Below, piece by piece: positions 48,614-57,160 of a stretch of 64,000 nucleotides of DNA. A program made the position numbers and the translations under genes. Location: positions 62,001 through 126,000 of the forward strand of contig CAWAPS010000029.1 of the NCBI GenBank assembly GCA_963783945.1, written 5' to 3'. Numbering within the stretch: position 1 is the first letter of the stretch; each line of letters starts with the position of its first letter. The stretch is from CAWAPS01 sp963783945. GTDB taxonomy: Bacteria > Actinomycetota > Acidimicrobiia > Acidimicrobiales > Palsa-688. The notes below the pieces were generated by a model. The model saw nothing but the letters and a program-made list of their open reading frames with translations. It was not told the DNA's origin and did no database searches.

Positions 48614-49540
48614 CAGCGCGGCGTTGTCGACGGCGTCGGAGCCCCAGCAGTTGTCCATCACCACGTGCACCTCGGGGCACGACTGGGCCAGGGCCTCGAT
48701 CCGGGGAACCCAGTCCGCCAGCTCCTCCGGCTGGTACCGGTAGGGGGATGACCACGGCTCGCCTTCAACCCGGCGGCGGCCGACGAAGCGGACGACCGCG
48801 ACGTCCGACGTAGCGGCAGCCACACCCGGACCGGATCGCGGGCCGTCCGCCGGCCCGTCCACGCATACGTAGGCCAGGCCTCGCTCCTCCAACCATTCGA
48901 GGGTCGGATCGCAGGCGTCCCCCACGGTCCACTTGGGGCTTCGAAGCTCGACGGCGAGTCGATAGCCGGGCAGCCGCCTGCCGGCATCGGCCAGTTCGGC
49001 CCAGGTCTCGGGGCGAGGTGAGAACCAGGACGGGTACTGAAGGATCACGACCCCGAGCTTCCCGGCAGCAGCGAGAGGCTTCAGGGCATGGGCGAAGCGG
49101 TCCCAACACTCATCGAGCGCGTCAGGGGCCAGGTGGGTGGAGTACAAGCGGCGCTGGTCGCGGTAACGGTCGGTGACCTGATCCTGCAGGTCGGGCCAGA
49201 GCGAATCAGGAAGGGTGGGCGCCCCGGTAAGCAACGACCACGCCCTGATGTCGAAGGTGAACCCCGGCGGCGTGCGTTCGGCCCACTGGGCGGCCAGGTC
49301 CGGGGTGGGGGGAAATCGGTACGTCGTCGCGATCTCGGCCATCGGGAACCGGCTGGCGTAGAACGCCAACCGGGCTCGTGCCGTCATGGTCTTGCGGGGG
49401 TAGAACCTCCCGTCCTGGACCAGGCTGCGGTCGGCCCACGACGTGGTCCCGGCTAGCACCCGGCTTCCAGCCACCTCGACCTTGGCGAATCGGTCATCAT
49501 CGCGGCCGGGGAATTCCTCGGCCCAAAGGCTGCGGGGCAC
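48578..49540 (-). CDS. DUF72 family protein
   Basis: 320 residues. LAGTTSWADRSLVQDGRFYP, YASRFPMAEIATTYRFPP, FTFDIRAWSLLTG, LGVVILQYPSWFSP, LAVELRSPKW and a C-terminal VHVVMDNCWGSDAVDNA show the TIM-barrel-like DUF72 pattern. The function of the family is unknown. GTG 49540 is 6 nt after TACGCT on the minus strand. It diverges from malQ and overlaps the NTF2-like gene at its end. Confidence 0.85.
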   Translation of the reverse strand: MPRSLWAEEFPGRDDDRFAKVEVAGSRVLAGTTSWADRSLVQDGRFYPRKTMTARARLAFYASRFPMAEIATTYRFPPTPDLAAQWAERTPPGFTFDIRAWSLLTGAPTLPDSLWPDLQDQVTDRYRDQRRLYSTHLAPDALDECWDRFAHALKPLAAAGKLGVVILQYPSWFSPRPETWAELADAGRRLPGYRLAVELRSPKWTVGDACDPTLEWLEERGLAYVCVDGPADGPRSGPGVAAATSDVAVVRFVGRRRVEGEPWSSPYRYQPEELADWVPRIEALAQSCPEVHVVMDNCWGSDAVDNAALLIDLVRADLND

Positions 49541-49546
49541 CCAGTG

Positions 49547-49572
49547 AGCGTACGCGGAGGGACACTCGAGCC
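49547..49572. promoter_or_regulatory. Divergent promoters of the DUF72 gene and malQ
   Basis: Minus strand: TACGCT (49547-49552) 6 nt before GTG 49540. Plus strand: GACACT (49561-49566) 6 nt before ATG 49573. Confidence 0.42.
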
Positions 49573-50238
49573 ATGATCGACCCGACGGAGTGGGGTGTCG
49601 ACAACGGGTATTGGGACGTCACCGGGCACTGGCACGACGCACCGCAGGAGACGGTCCGGGCCGTTCTCGAAGCCATGGGAGCCACGGACGGTTCCCCTCC
49701 CGGCCCCACCCTCGAAACCGTTCGCCTGGACCACCCGCTGCCCCCAGCGCCCCGAGGGCGCCTCGTACTCGAGGACGGCGGCGAGGTGGCGATCGACGCC
49801 CGGCTTCCCGAAGATCTGCCCGCCGGATATCACGTCATGGAACCGTTCGGCCGGCCTTCCTACCCGATTGTGGTCAGCCCGGGCCGGGTGCCTCTCCCGG
49901 ATCAGCAGCTGTGGGGATTCTCGGCGCAGCTCTATGCCGCCCGTTCGGCCTCGAGCTGGGGGATCGGGGACCTGGGAGATCTCCGCCGGTTGGGCGCGTG
50001 GTCGGCCGGGCTCGGCGCCCGGGTGGCGATGATCAACCCGCTCCACGCCGTCGCTCCGACCCTGCCTCAGCAGCGGAGTCCCTATTTCGCCGGCAGCCGG
50101 TGCTTCATGAACCCCATTTATCTCGCCATCGAAAAAGTTCCGGGTGCCGACGAGCGCGGACCTCGCCGATCTCGGCGCGGCCGCCAGAGCGCTGAACGAC
50201 GAGCGGATGATCGATCGCGACAGGGTCTGGGAAGTTAA
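49573..50238 (+). CDS. malQ: 4-alpha-glucanotransferase (MalQ), N-terminal part before a frameshift
   Basis: The frame from ATG 49573 encodes an N-terminal region and the first barrel elements of GH77: LWGFSAQLYAARSASSWGIGDLGDL, GARVAMINPLHAVAPTLP and QRSPYFAGSRCFMNPIYLAIE. Similarity ends near KVPGADE (about 50150), after which the frame reads Arg-rich nonsense to 50238. The continuation lies one frame on, from about 50144. One extra base, or two missing, between about 50125 and 50160 explains it. MalQ transfers glucan segments between maltodextrins. Confidence 0.75.
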   Translation: MIDPTEWGVDNGYWDVTGHWHDAPQETVRAVLEAMGATDGSPPGPTLETVRLDHPLPPAPRGRLVLEDGGEVAIDARLPEDLPAGYHVMEPFGRPSYPIVVSPGRVPLPDQQLWGFSAQLYAARSASSWGIGDLGDLRRLGAWSAGLGARVAMINPLHAVAPTLPQQRSPYFAGSRCFMNPIYLAIEKVPGADERGPRRSRRGRQSAERRADDRSRQGLGS

Positions 50239-51409
50239 GTCGTCAGCCCTCGAGTCGATATTCGCCGGCCTAGGCGAGGTCGCCGACCTCGAAAAGTTCC
50301 GGGCGGACCGGGGAGAGGCCCTCGAACGCTTCGCCACCTTCTGCGCCCTCGCCGAGTTGCACGGACCGAGATGGCGTGCCTGGCCCCAGGAGTACCGACG
50401 TTCCGCTTCGGAGCACGTTCGCCGCTTTTCGCGATCCCGCCCCGGTTCGGATCGCGTGCGGTATTACGCCTGGCTGCAGATGCTGCTCGAGCTCCAGGCC
50501 CAAGACGCTGCCACCCAGGTCGGCGTGCTGCACGACCTGGCGGTGGGGGTCGATCCCGATGGGGCGGACTCGTGGATCTGGCAGGAGGCCTTCGCGGACG
50601 GGATGACCGTTGGGGCGCCCCCGGACGTGTTCAACACTCGGGGACAGGACTGGAACCTGCCGCCGTTCGATCCCTGGCGCCTGCGCGGCAACGGGTATGA
50701 CCCGTGGATCGAGGCGCTGCGCTCGGGGTTCCGGCACGGCGCCGGGATTCGGGTGGACCACGTGATGGGATTGTTCCGGCTGTTCTGGATCCCCCGAGGA
50801 TCACCGCCCGGCCTCGGCGTGTACATCGGCTATCCCCGGGACGACATGCTCAACATCCTGGCCCTCGAGGCCTACCGGGCCGGTGGTTTCGTGGTGGGGG
50901 AGGATCTGGGTACGGTCGGCGACGATGTGCGGCGGGATCTGGTCGAGCGCCAGATCATGACGTCCCGGGTGTGGTGGTTCGAGGACGATCCGCCCGACAC
51001 CTGGCCCCGCAACGCCCTAGGGTCCCTGAGTACCCATGACCTCCCCACGGTGGCGGGCGTGCTGACCGGGTCGGACATCGAACAACAGCAGCGGCTGGGC
51101 CTCCAGCCCAACGAGGACGCCGCTTCAGCCCTCCAGCGCAAACTGCTGGAGCGGACCGGATCCCGACCTGACACCCCGGTCGAACAGGTCACCGAGGAGG
51201 TGTACGGCGACCTCGCTCAGGCTCCCTGCCTTATCCTCACCGCCAGCCTCGATGACGTCGCCGCGGTGGAGCAGAGGCCGAACATGCCCGGGACCATCGA
51301 CGAGTGGCCCAACTGGAACATCGCTCTGCCGCTCCCGCTGGAGGAACTGGAGCAGTCCGCCCTGGCCAGAGGCATCGCCGAGCGCTTGAACCGGTCGAAT
51401 GATCTTTGA
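50144..51409 (+). CDS. malQ: 4-alpha-glucanotransferase (MalQ), C-terminal part after the frameshift
   Basis: This frame continues GH77: DLADLGAAARALNDERMIDRD, VWEVKSSALE, VGAPPDVFNTRGQDWNLPPFDP, the nucleophile Asp in AGIRVDHVMGLFRLFW, the acid/base Glu in FVVGEDLGTVGDDV, and STHDLPTVAGVL. GTG 50144 would be an internal start lacking the first third of the barrel, so the product would be inactive alone. Together the two parts total about 612 codons. Either a recent pseudogene or a base-calling error. Confidence 0.78.
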   Translation: MPTSADLADLGAAARALNDERMIDRDRVWEVKSSALESIFAGLGEVADLEKFRADRGEALERFATFCALAELHGPRWRAWPQEYRRSASEHVRRFSRSRPGSDRVRYYAWLQMLLELQAQDAATQVGVLHDLAVGVDPDGADSWIWQEAFADGMTVGAPPDVFNTRGQDWNLPPFDPWRLRGNGYDPWIEALRSGFRHGAGIRVDHVMGLFRLFWIPRGSPPGLGVYIGYPRDDMLNILALEAYRAGGFVVGEDLGTVGDDVRRDLVERQIMTSRVWWFEDDPPDTWPRNALGSLSTHDLPTVAGVLTGSDIEQQQRLGLQPNEDAASALQRKLLERTGSRPDTPVEQVTEEVYGDLAQAPCLILTASLDDVAAVEQRPNMPGTIDEWPNWNIALPLPLEELEQSALARGIAERLNRSNDL

Positions 51410-51452
51410 GCCGGTTTGCCCCATGCCCTGACGCCTATGGCGCGGGCGTGCT

Positions 51453-51465
51453 TAGTATCCGGACG
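51453..51465 (+). promoter_or_regulatory. Leaderless promoter of ligC
   Basis: TAGTAT (51453-51458), 7 nt, then ATG 51466. Confidence 0.52.
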
Positions 51466-52530
51466 ATGGACCTTCCTGTGACCCCGCCGATCGCCCCGAT
51501 GCTCGCCAAGGCGGCGCGGTCGATTCCTGTCGGGAACTACCTGTACGAGCCCAAGTGGGATGGGTTCCGTTGCATTGTTTTCCGCGACGGTGACGAAGTC
51601 GAGCTGGGCAGCCGCAACGGGCGGCCCCTGACCCGGTACTTCCCTGAGCTGGTGGAAACCATGAAGTCGCAGCTCCCCGCACGGTGCGTGCTCGACGGCG
51701 AGGTGGTCGTGGCCGGCCCGGACGGGCTCGACTTCGACGCTCTGTCCCAGCGCATCCATCCCGCGGCATCGCGGGTGCGCATGCTCGCCACCGAAACCCC
51801 GGCATCGTTTATCGCCTTCGATCTCCTGGCTCTTGGGGAGAGCGATCTCCGCGAGACGCCCTTCCTTTCCCGGAGAAAAGAGCTCGAGTCGGTGATGAAT
51901 GGCGTCGCTTCCCCGCTCCACCTCACCCCGTTGACATCTGACCCGGCCACGGCCGAGGACTGGTTCGAGCGGTTCGAGGGGGCCGGACTCGACGGAGTGG
52001 TCGCCAAGCCGGTTGACGTCCATTACCTGCCGGACCAGAGGGCCATGGTCAAGGTGAAGCACGAGCGGACCGGGGACTTCGTCGTGGCCGGGTTCCGCTG
52101 GTACCAGGCGAACCGTTCAGTCGTCGGGTCGTTGATGCTCGGGCTGTACGCCGGCTCGGATCTCAACCACGTCGGAGTGATCGGCTCCTTTCCGGCGGCT
52201 CGGCGCAGGGAGCTGGTCGACGAGTTGGCCCCCTACCGCGACCCGGGCGAGCACCCGTGGGCCCGGTGGACCGAGTTCATGGCCGCCGACGGGGGGAAGG
52301 CCCCGGGGGTCGGAAGCCGATGGAACGCCACCAAGGACCTGAGCTTCGAGCTCCTGCGCCCCACACTGGTGGTGGAGGCGGCGTTCGAGCACCTCCAGGG
52401 CCACCGGCTGCGACACACCGCCCGCTTCCGCCGCTGGCGCCCGGATCGCGACCCGGAGAGCTGCACATACGATCAGCTCGAAGTGGCCGTTCCCACCCTC
52501 CTCTCCGACGTATTCGGCGCGCCTGGCTAG
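51466..52530 (+). CDS. ligC: ATP-dependent DNA ligase (LigC type)
   Basis: 354 residues from ATG 51466. Adenylation motif EPKWDGFR with Lys30, then SRNGRPLTRYFPEL, VLDGEVVV, FIAFDLLAL, LDGVVAKPVDVHYLPDQRAMVKVKH (nucleotidyl-transferase motifs III-V), and a C-terminal OB domain. Length and order match mycobacterial LigC, a stand-alone ligase with repair roles. No Ku or LigD is adjacent. An in-frame upstream start (51406) would read through the -10 box and is rejected. The -10 box of the next gene overlaps its stop codon. Confidence 0.9.
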   Translation: MDLPVTPPIAPMLAKAARSIPVGNYLYEPKWDGFRCIVFRDGDEVELGSRNGRPLTRYFPELVETMKSQLPARCVLDGEVVVAGPDGLDFDALSQRIHPAASRVRMLATETPASFIAFDLLALGESDLRETPFLSRRKELESVMNGVASPLHLTPLTSDPATAEDWFERFEGAGLDGVVAKPVDVHYLPDQRAMVKVKHERTGDFVVAGFRWYQANRSVVGSLMLGLYAGSDLNHVGVIGSFPAARRRELVDELAPYRDPGEHPWARWTEFMAADGGKAPGVGSRWNATKDLSFELLRPTLVVEAAFEHLQGHRLRHTARFRRWRPDRDPESCTYDQLEVAVPTLLSDVFGAPG

Positions 52531-52540
52531 CGTTGTCGCC
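52528..52540 (+). promoter_or_regulatory. Leaderless promoter of the 2H phosphoesterase gene
   Basis: TAGCGT (52528-52533), whose TAG is the ligC stop codon; 7 nt later GTG 52541. Confidence 0.45.
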
Positions 52541-53077
52541 GTGGTGACACCAGGGACGAGCAGCGGGCGGGTGCAAAGCGCCGTGCTCATTCCTGTGCCC
52601 GAAGCGGACTCCGTGGTCGGTCGCTGGCGTCACGAGCACGACCCGGTCGCGGCGGCAGGCGTTCCCGCCCACATAACTCTCCTGGTCCCATGGGTGCCGC
52701 CGAACGAGATCGCCCAGGCGGACCTGGACGAACTCGACAGCGAGCTGGCCGACGTCAAGGCCTTCGATTTCGAGCTGACCCATGTCTCATGGTTCGGCCG
52801 CCGGGTCCTTTGGGTGGCCCCCGAGCCCTCCGGGCGGTTTCTCGAGCTGACCAATCGCCTGTCGGACCGGTTCGGGATCGCTCCGTGGGACGACGAGTTC
52901 GACGAGGTGGTTCCCCACCTGACAGTTGCTCACGCCAGCGATGGCGTGGAGCTGGTACCCATCGCCGCGGATATCTCCGGCCGCCTGCCGGTGCGCTGCC
53001 ACGCCGGCGAGGTGTGGGTGATGGTCGGAGACGGCCAGCGCTGGTCGCTGCGCCACCGGCGGCGGCTCCTCGAGTAG
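52541..53077 (+). CDS. 2'-5' RNA ligase-like (2H phosphoesterase) protein
   Basis: 178 residues. Two H-x-T motifs of the 2H superfamily are present, AHITLLVPWV near 45 and PHLTVAHASD near 127, with matching strands around them. Members hydrolyse or ligate 2'-5' or cyclic phosphodiester bonds in RNA or nucleotides. Placement after ligC may hint at a nucleic-acid end-processing role, but this is only context. Confidence 0.83.
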   Translation: MVTPGTSSGRVQSAVLIPVPEADSVVGRWRHEHDPVAAAGVPAHITLLVPWVPPNEIAQADLDELDSELADVKAFDFELTHVSWFGRRVLWVAPEPSGRFLELTNRLSDRFGIAPWDDEFDEVVPHLTVAHASDGVELVPIAADISGRLPVRCHAGEVWVMVGDGQRWSLRHRRRLLE

Positions 53078-53100
53078 CCCCGCCGGCTCGCAGAGGTTCG

Positions 53101-54003
53101 CTAGCCCGCTTCCTTCATGATCTTGAACATGGCCCGGAACTCGTCCGCCGGGCTGGTCGGCACGGTGTAGCCGCTCTCGTCACGAATCTCCTCGAAATGG
53201 TCCCTGACGTCCTCCGCTGTCAGCCCTTGCCGGTAATAGCCGTGGGTCATGCCGATGAAGAAGCGGGCGACCCGGCCCCCACCCACGCTGTAGACCTCGC
53301 CGGTGACCGGGACGTCCTCGTGAGCGAGCCAGGCCACGACGGGCGACACCGACTCGGGATCGAGCTTGGAGACAACGTCGCCCATGACGTCCTCCGTCAT
53401 GCGGGTCCGAGCGATCGGGGCGATGGCGTTGACCTTGATGTTGTATTTGGCTCCTTCGGCTGCAAGTACCCGGGTGAAGCCCACCAGCCCCATCTTGGCC
53501 GCGCCGTAGTTGGCCTGGCCGAAGTTGCCGAGTATCCCCGAGTTGGAGGAAGTGTTGACCACCCGGCCGTAGCCCTGTTCCCGCATCTTGATCCAGGCCG
53601 GGCGGGTGACGTAGAAGGCCCCTTTCAGATGGACGTCTAGCACCGGCTCGAGCAGATCGGCCGTCAGGTTCGGGAACGACTTGTCCCGGAGGATGCCGGC
53701 GTTGTTGACCACGATGTCGATCCGGCCGAAGGCGTCCATGGCCGTGCCGACGATCGCCTCGCCGCCTTCGGGCGACGACACCGAGTTGGTGTCGGAGACC
53801 GCTTCGCCTCCGCTTGTGCGGATCTCCTCCACCACCGCCTCGGCCGGACCCTTGTCGGATCCTTCGCCCGACACCGACCCGCCTATGTCGTTCACGACCA
53901 CCCGCGCCCCTCGTGACGCAAGAAGGAGGGCGTGCTGCTTACCCAGGCCACCGCCGGCGCCGGTGACGATGGCTACCTTTCCGTCGAAGCCGATGTCTGC
54001 CAT
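53101..54003 (-). CDS. Short-chain dehydrogenase/reductase, MFE-2-like (3-hydroxyacyl-CoA dehydrogenase type)
   Basis: 300 residues. Cofactor motif VTGAGGGLGKQHALLLASRGA, VVVNDIGGSVSGEGSDKGPA (Asp selecting NAD), NNAGILRDKSFPNLT, catalytic Ser in NTSSNSGILGNFGQ and YGAAKMG. The VVNDIGG and LRDKSF signatures match the dehydrogenase part of peroxisomal multifunctional enzyme 2, used in beta-oxidation of fatty or bile-acid side chains. TACCGT lies 7 nt before ATG 54003. It follows the geranylgeranyl reductase-like gene on the same strand. Confidence 0.87.
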   Translation of the reverse strand: MADIGFDGKVAIVTGAGGGLGKQHALLLASRGARVVVNDIGGSVSGEGSDKGPAEAVVEEIRTSGGEAVSDTNSVSSPEGGEAIVGTAMDAFGRIDIVVNNAGILRDKSFPNLTADLLEPVLDVHLKGAFYVTRPAWIKMREQGYGRVVNTSSNSGILGNFGQANYGAAKMGLVGFTRVLAAEGAKYNIKVNAIAPIARTRMTEDVMGDVVSKLDPESVSPVVAWLAHEDVPVTGEVYSVGGGRVARFFIGMTHGYYRQGLTAEDVRDHFEEIRDESGYTVPTSPADEFRAMFKIMKEAG

Positions 54004-54010
54004 GGCGGTG

Positions 54011-54016
54011 ACGGTA
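54011..54016 (-). promoter_or_regulatory. -10 box of the SDR gene
   Basis: TACCGT on the minus strand, 7 nt before ATG 54003; predicted leaderless. Confidence 0.48.
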
Positions 54017-54072
54017 ATAGGCGGGGCAAACGGCGGCCAGCCGTTCTCCTCCAGCGGTGCGGGCGAGCCGGT

Positions 54073-55371
54073 TTAAGCGATGCAGAACGCCCCGGGCCGG
54101 CTGAACATGCGGGGGCGCCACCGGTGGGGCGTGGCCAGGGCAGCACGCGGGTAGTCCTCGAACATCCAGCGAGCGAAGTTACGCAGGAGCCAGTCGCTGG
54201 TTTCGGCGAGGCGCAGAGCCTTGGACGATCCCTGATCTCGGGCCAGAACCGCGGAGAAAGCCCTTGACAGCTTGTCGTCGACCGCCAGCCCCCACCGGAG
54301 CCGCCGTTCGTATCGACGGCCCGCGGCAGCCGGGTCGCGAGGCCCGGCCGCACCGATCGCCTGGGCCGCCATCTCAGCCGTTTCGAACGCCTGGGCGATC
54401 CCCTCGCCGGTCATCGGATCGCACGCCCGCACTGCGTCGCCGGCAAAGAGAACGCGCCCGCCGAGGGCATGGGGCGTGGTGTCGGCGATCCGGGCCGGGA
54501 TGGGCCAAGCCTTCCACGGGCTGATGGCCACGGCCTGCGGCCCTAGGACGTCCGCTATCTCGGGCCGGTTCAGAAGATCGATGCGCTGACCCTTGAGCTC
54601 GGACAGCGGTTGACCGGGCCGGCGCGGCACCCCGTATCCCACGTTGGCGCAATCGCCGGCGAGGGGAAAGGACCAGGCGTATCCCGGGATCATGTCCGCT
54701 TCGAACCACACCCACAGCTTGTTGGCCTGGGGTCCGACCCGGCCGAAATACTGGCGCCCCGCCTGCCAGTCGCCGAGGTAGCCGGACGGCCGGGTGCCGG
54801 GGTTGTAGTCGCCGTCGCGGGCCCAATCCTCCCCGCCCTCGCCGTCACGTTGGCTGATGACCTTTCGTACCGGAGACCACATTCCGTCGGCGGCGATCAG
54901 GTATCGGGCTCGAATGCGGCAGCCGTCGTCGAGGTCGGCCGCCACTCCCGCATCCCCATCGAGGTGGGCCACGGTCTCGACACCCTTGACCGCGTGCCCC
55001 TCCACCACGTCCGCCCCCGCCAGGCGGGCCAAGTCGACGAGGGCGGCGTCGAGTTCGAACCGCTTGGCCGACGCCGCGTACTGGGTGCCATCGGCGGGAA
55101 GAGGTAAGGCCACTCGGTGGCCGTCCGCCGCAACCACCACCGCCTCGCCGACCGGCGTCCAGGAAGGCACGGAGCGGGGGTCCAGACCCAGCTGCTCGGC
55201 CCGGCGCAGCGCGGCCGTGGTCAGGCCGTCGCCGCAGCATTTGTCCCGGGGAAAGACGGCCTTGTCGATCAACGTCACCCGCAGGCCGAGCCGGCGGAGC
55301 GTTATGGCGGCAGCCGAGCCGGCGGGACCGGCTCCCACGACGGCCACGTCAGTCGTCCCGGGGATCGTCAT
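54073..55371 (-). CDS. Geranylgeranyl reductase family FAD-dependent oxidoreductase
   Basis: 432 residues. FAD motifs VAVVGAGPAGSAAAITLRRLG, DKAVFPRDKCCGDGLTTAAL, YLIAADGMWSPVRK and LFAGDAVRACDPMTGEGIAQAF, as in GGR/BchP-like enzymes that saturate isoprenoid double bonds. In non-phototrophic actinobacteria these reduce menaquinone or other prenyl side chains (MenJ-like), so quinone maturation is a reasonable but unproved role. The SDR gene lies 69 nt downstream. Confidence 0.87.
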   Translation of the reverse strand: MTIPGTTDVAVVGAGPAGSAAAITLRRLGLRVTLIDKAVFPRDKCCGDGLTTAALRRAEQLGLDPRSVPSWTPVGEAVVVAADGHRVALPLPADGTQYAASAKRFELDAALVDLARLAGADVVEGHAVKGVETVAHLDGDAGVAADLDDGCRIRARYLIAADGMWSPVRKVISQRDGEGGEDWARDGDYNPGTRPSGYLGDWQAGRQYFGRVGPQANKLWVWFEADMIPGYAWSFPLAGDCANVGYGVPRRPGQPLSELKGQRIDLLNRPEIADVLGPQAVAISPWKAWPIPARIADTTPHALGGRVLFAGDAVRACDPMTGEGIAQAFETAEMAAQAIGAAGPRDPAAAGRRYERRLRWGLAVDDKLSRAFSAVLARDQGSSKALRLAETSDWLLRNFARWMFEDYPRAALATPHRWRPRMFSRPGAFCIA

Positions 55372-55428
55372 GACACCAATATTCGCATCGGATGAGCGAC
55401 GTCCGGTGAATGCTTCGCCCGAAGGTGA

Positions 55429-56190
55429 TCAGAAGCGCGCCGCGGCGTGCCCGAGGAGATCGGCGAGCTCTTCCGGGTGGCTCAAGTGGGCGCCGTGGGC
55501 GGCCTCAGGGATCTCGGCCAGCTCGCCTCTTGGGAGGCTGGATGCCAGCTCACGCGCCGAACGGCGTTGATGGGGGTGGGAGCGGCCTCCCCGACCCACG
55601 ACAACCGGGATCCTGACGTGGGCCGGGTCGAACACCGGGCCGGTCGCCAGGCTGGCCAGCTCGGCCTGAAGGGTGGGGCCCTCGGCCCGCCGTCGGGCCT
55701 GGGTCGCCGAAGGCAGTCGCTCCCAGATCCGGTCGCCCACCATTCGCCGCACGAACCACTCGGCCCGGTCCTCGGGACCGAGGTCGGAGCCGGCCCCTCG
55801 GCTGGCCGTGTGATCGGGCCACCAGGGCAGCCACGGTTGAGGCGGCTCCCAGACGAAGGCAGCGGGGATCAGCTCGGGACAGCGGGTTGCGGCCGCCAGC
55901 ACTACGTCTCCGCCGAAGCTGTGGCCGAACGCCACGGCGGGCTGGCCGGCCAGCACCTCGAGCAGGTCATCGACCTGGGATTGGAAGTCGGTAGACGGCC
56001 CGACTGCACTGGAGCTGGCGTAGCCCCGCCGGTCGTAGGACACGATGCTCCAGCCGGGGAGTTTCGCCATCAGCCGGGTGAAGCTGGTGGCCCGGTCCAT
56101 GGAGCCGTGCACGAGGACCACTCGGCCGGCGGCCGGGGCCTGCTCGATCGGATCCCGGCGTAGGAGCTTCAGGCCGGCGGCCGATGTCAT
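55429..56190 (-). CDS. Alpha/beta hydrolase
   Basis: 253 residues. VVLVHGSMDRATSFTRLM, WSIVSYDRRGYASSSAV, nucleophile elbow AFGHSFGGDVVLAAA, and a C-terminal His in IPEAAHGAHLSHPEELADLL. It is a small one-domain esterase or lipase-like enzyme of unknown substrate. TAGGTT (56197-56202, minus strand) lies 6 nt before its ATG, so it is probably leaderless. Confidence 0.85.
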   Translation of the reverse strand: MTSAAGLKLLRRDPIEQAPAAGRVVLVHGSMDRATSFTRLMAKLPGWSIVSYDRRGYASSSAVGPSTDFQSQVDDLLEVLAGQPAVAFGHSFGGDVVLAAATRCPELIPAAFVWEPPQPWLPWWPDHTASRGAGSDLGPEDRAEWFVRRMVGDRIWERLPSATQARRRAEGPTLQAELASLATGPVFDPAHVRIPVVVGRGGRSHPHQRRSARELASSLPRGELAEIPEAAHGAHLSHPEELADLLGHAAARF

Positions 56191-56196
56191 CCGGCG

Positions 56197-56202
56197 AACC
56201 TA
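56197..56202 (-). promoter_or_regulatory. -10 box of the alpha/beta hydrolase gene
   Basis: TAGGTT on the minus strand, 6 nt before ATG 56190. Confidence 0.5.
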
Positions 56203-56306
56203 TTCGACGGTCGGAGGGGGCGGTGGCGGTGGGCTTGCGGGGTGGCCGGCGGCGGGGCGGGGGGTGCGGGCATGTCGAGGGCTAGACGGCTCGGTCGGCG
56301 GGTGGT

Positions 56307-56410
56307 GCGGGGCGGGGACAGCTAGAGCGGGGCGGGGCCAGCTTGAGCGGGGCGGGGCCAGCTTGAGCGGGGCGGGGCGGGGCCAGCTTGAGCGGGGCGG
56401 GGACAGCTAG
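56307..56410. repeat. 20-bp G-rich tandem repeat
   Basis: Four to five copies of AGCGGGGCGGGGCCAGCTTG with small variations. The G-runs on one strand could form G-quadruplexes. Confidence 0.8.
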
Positions 56411-56468
56411 GGCCGCCCGCCGCCCGCCGCCCGCCGTGACCGCCGCCGGCCACCGTGACCGCCGTGAC

Positions 56469-56600
56469 GGGTGGACCCGCCTAGTCCCGCCGGTCGGCTT
56501 GCCTGGGTGGATCCGGCTAGTCCCGCCGGTCGGCTTGCCTGGGTGGATCCGGCTAGTCCCGCCGGTCGGCTTGCTCGGGTGGATCCGGCGATTCCCGCCG
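56469..56600. repeat. 36-bp tandem repeat
   Basis: Three full copies (56469, 56505, 56541) plus a partial one; the unit starts GGGTGGATCCGGCTAGTCCC and holds CTAG and GGATCC words. Confidence 0.88.
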
Positions 56601-56733
56601 GGCCCGCGGGCCTAACTGGCTCAGGCTTCGGCCGGCGCCCGACGCCCGCTCGCTGGATCGGGCACCCCCGCCCATCCCGATTTGTGACCCCGGCGCAGGC
56701 AGCGACGGTCCCTTTTACACGTTATGTCCGATA

Positions 56734-56819
56734 ATCTCGTAGCACTTTCGTTTTCTCGGCGTAGAAATAGCACGTAAACCGTGCGAAAATGCTACGAGAT
56801 AACGAAACGTCTACGAGAT
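56734..56819. repeat. Inverted and direct CTACGAGAT repeats in the AT-rich island
   Basis: ATCTCGTAGCACTTTCG (56734-56750) is the inverse of CGAAAATGCTACGAGAT (56784-56800) with one mismatch. A third copy, CTACGAGAT, is at 56811-56819. A small hairpin GCACG-TAAAC-CGTGC (56770-56784) lies between the arms. This could be an operator set, an integration scar or an RNA structure. Confidence 0.6.
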
Positions 56820-57028
56820 TCTCCGAGTCCGGCTCCCCTGACGACCTATAAAGGGTATTTGCCAGATTTAGCACGTCGGGGAGAGCGGTGTCGACAGCGG
56901 CTGGACCGGTTCGACGGCTCGACGGCTCGATGGCTCGATGGTCCGTTGTCGTCGCCACCGCTACTCATCCCGGCCGCGGCTGCCTCCGCGCCCGGACCAG
57001 CGCCGCCGCCCGGCTCACGCGCGCCACT

Positions 57029-57160
57029 GCGGCCGGGCCCTGCTCACCCCCGCCCGCCCCGCCGCGGCCGGGCCCTGCTCACCCCCGCCCGCCCCGCCGC
57101 GGCCGGGCCCTGCTCACCCCCGCCCGCCCCGCCGCGGCCGGGCCCTGCTCACCCCCGCCG
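57029..57160. repeat. 35-bp C-rich tandem repeat
   Basis: Three full copies starting at 57029, 57064 and 57099, and a partial fourth; the unit begins GCGGCCGGGCCCTGCTCACC. As 35 is not a multiple of three, the array is not coding. Confidence 0.88.

Noticed and set aside
56722..56958. 78-codon minus-strand frame in the AT-rich island
   Set aside because: No homology pattern, no ribosome site, and it runs through the inverted repeats; not supported as a gene.
57029..57160. Regular 35-bp direct repeats resembling a CRISPR array
   Set aside because: The copies abut with no unique spacers, the unit is C-rich low complexity, and no cas gene is present; the Cas4-like nuclease at 46228 is a stand-alone RecB-family protein.
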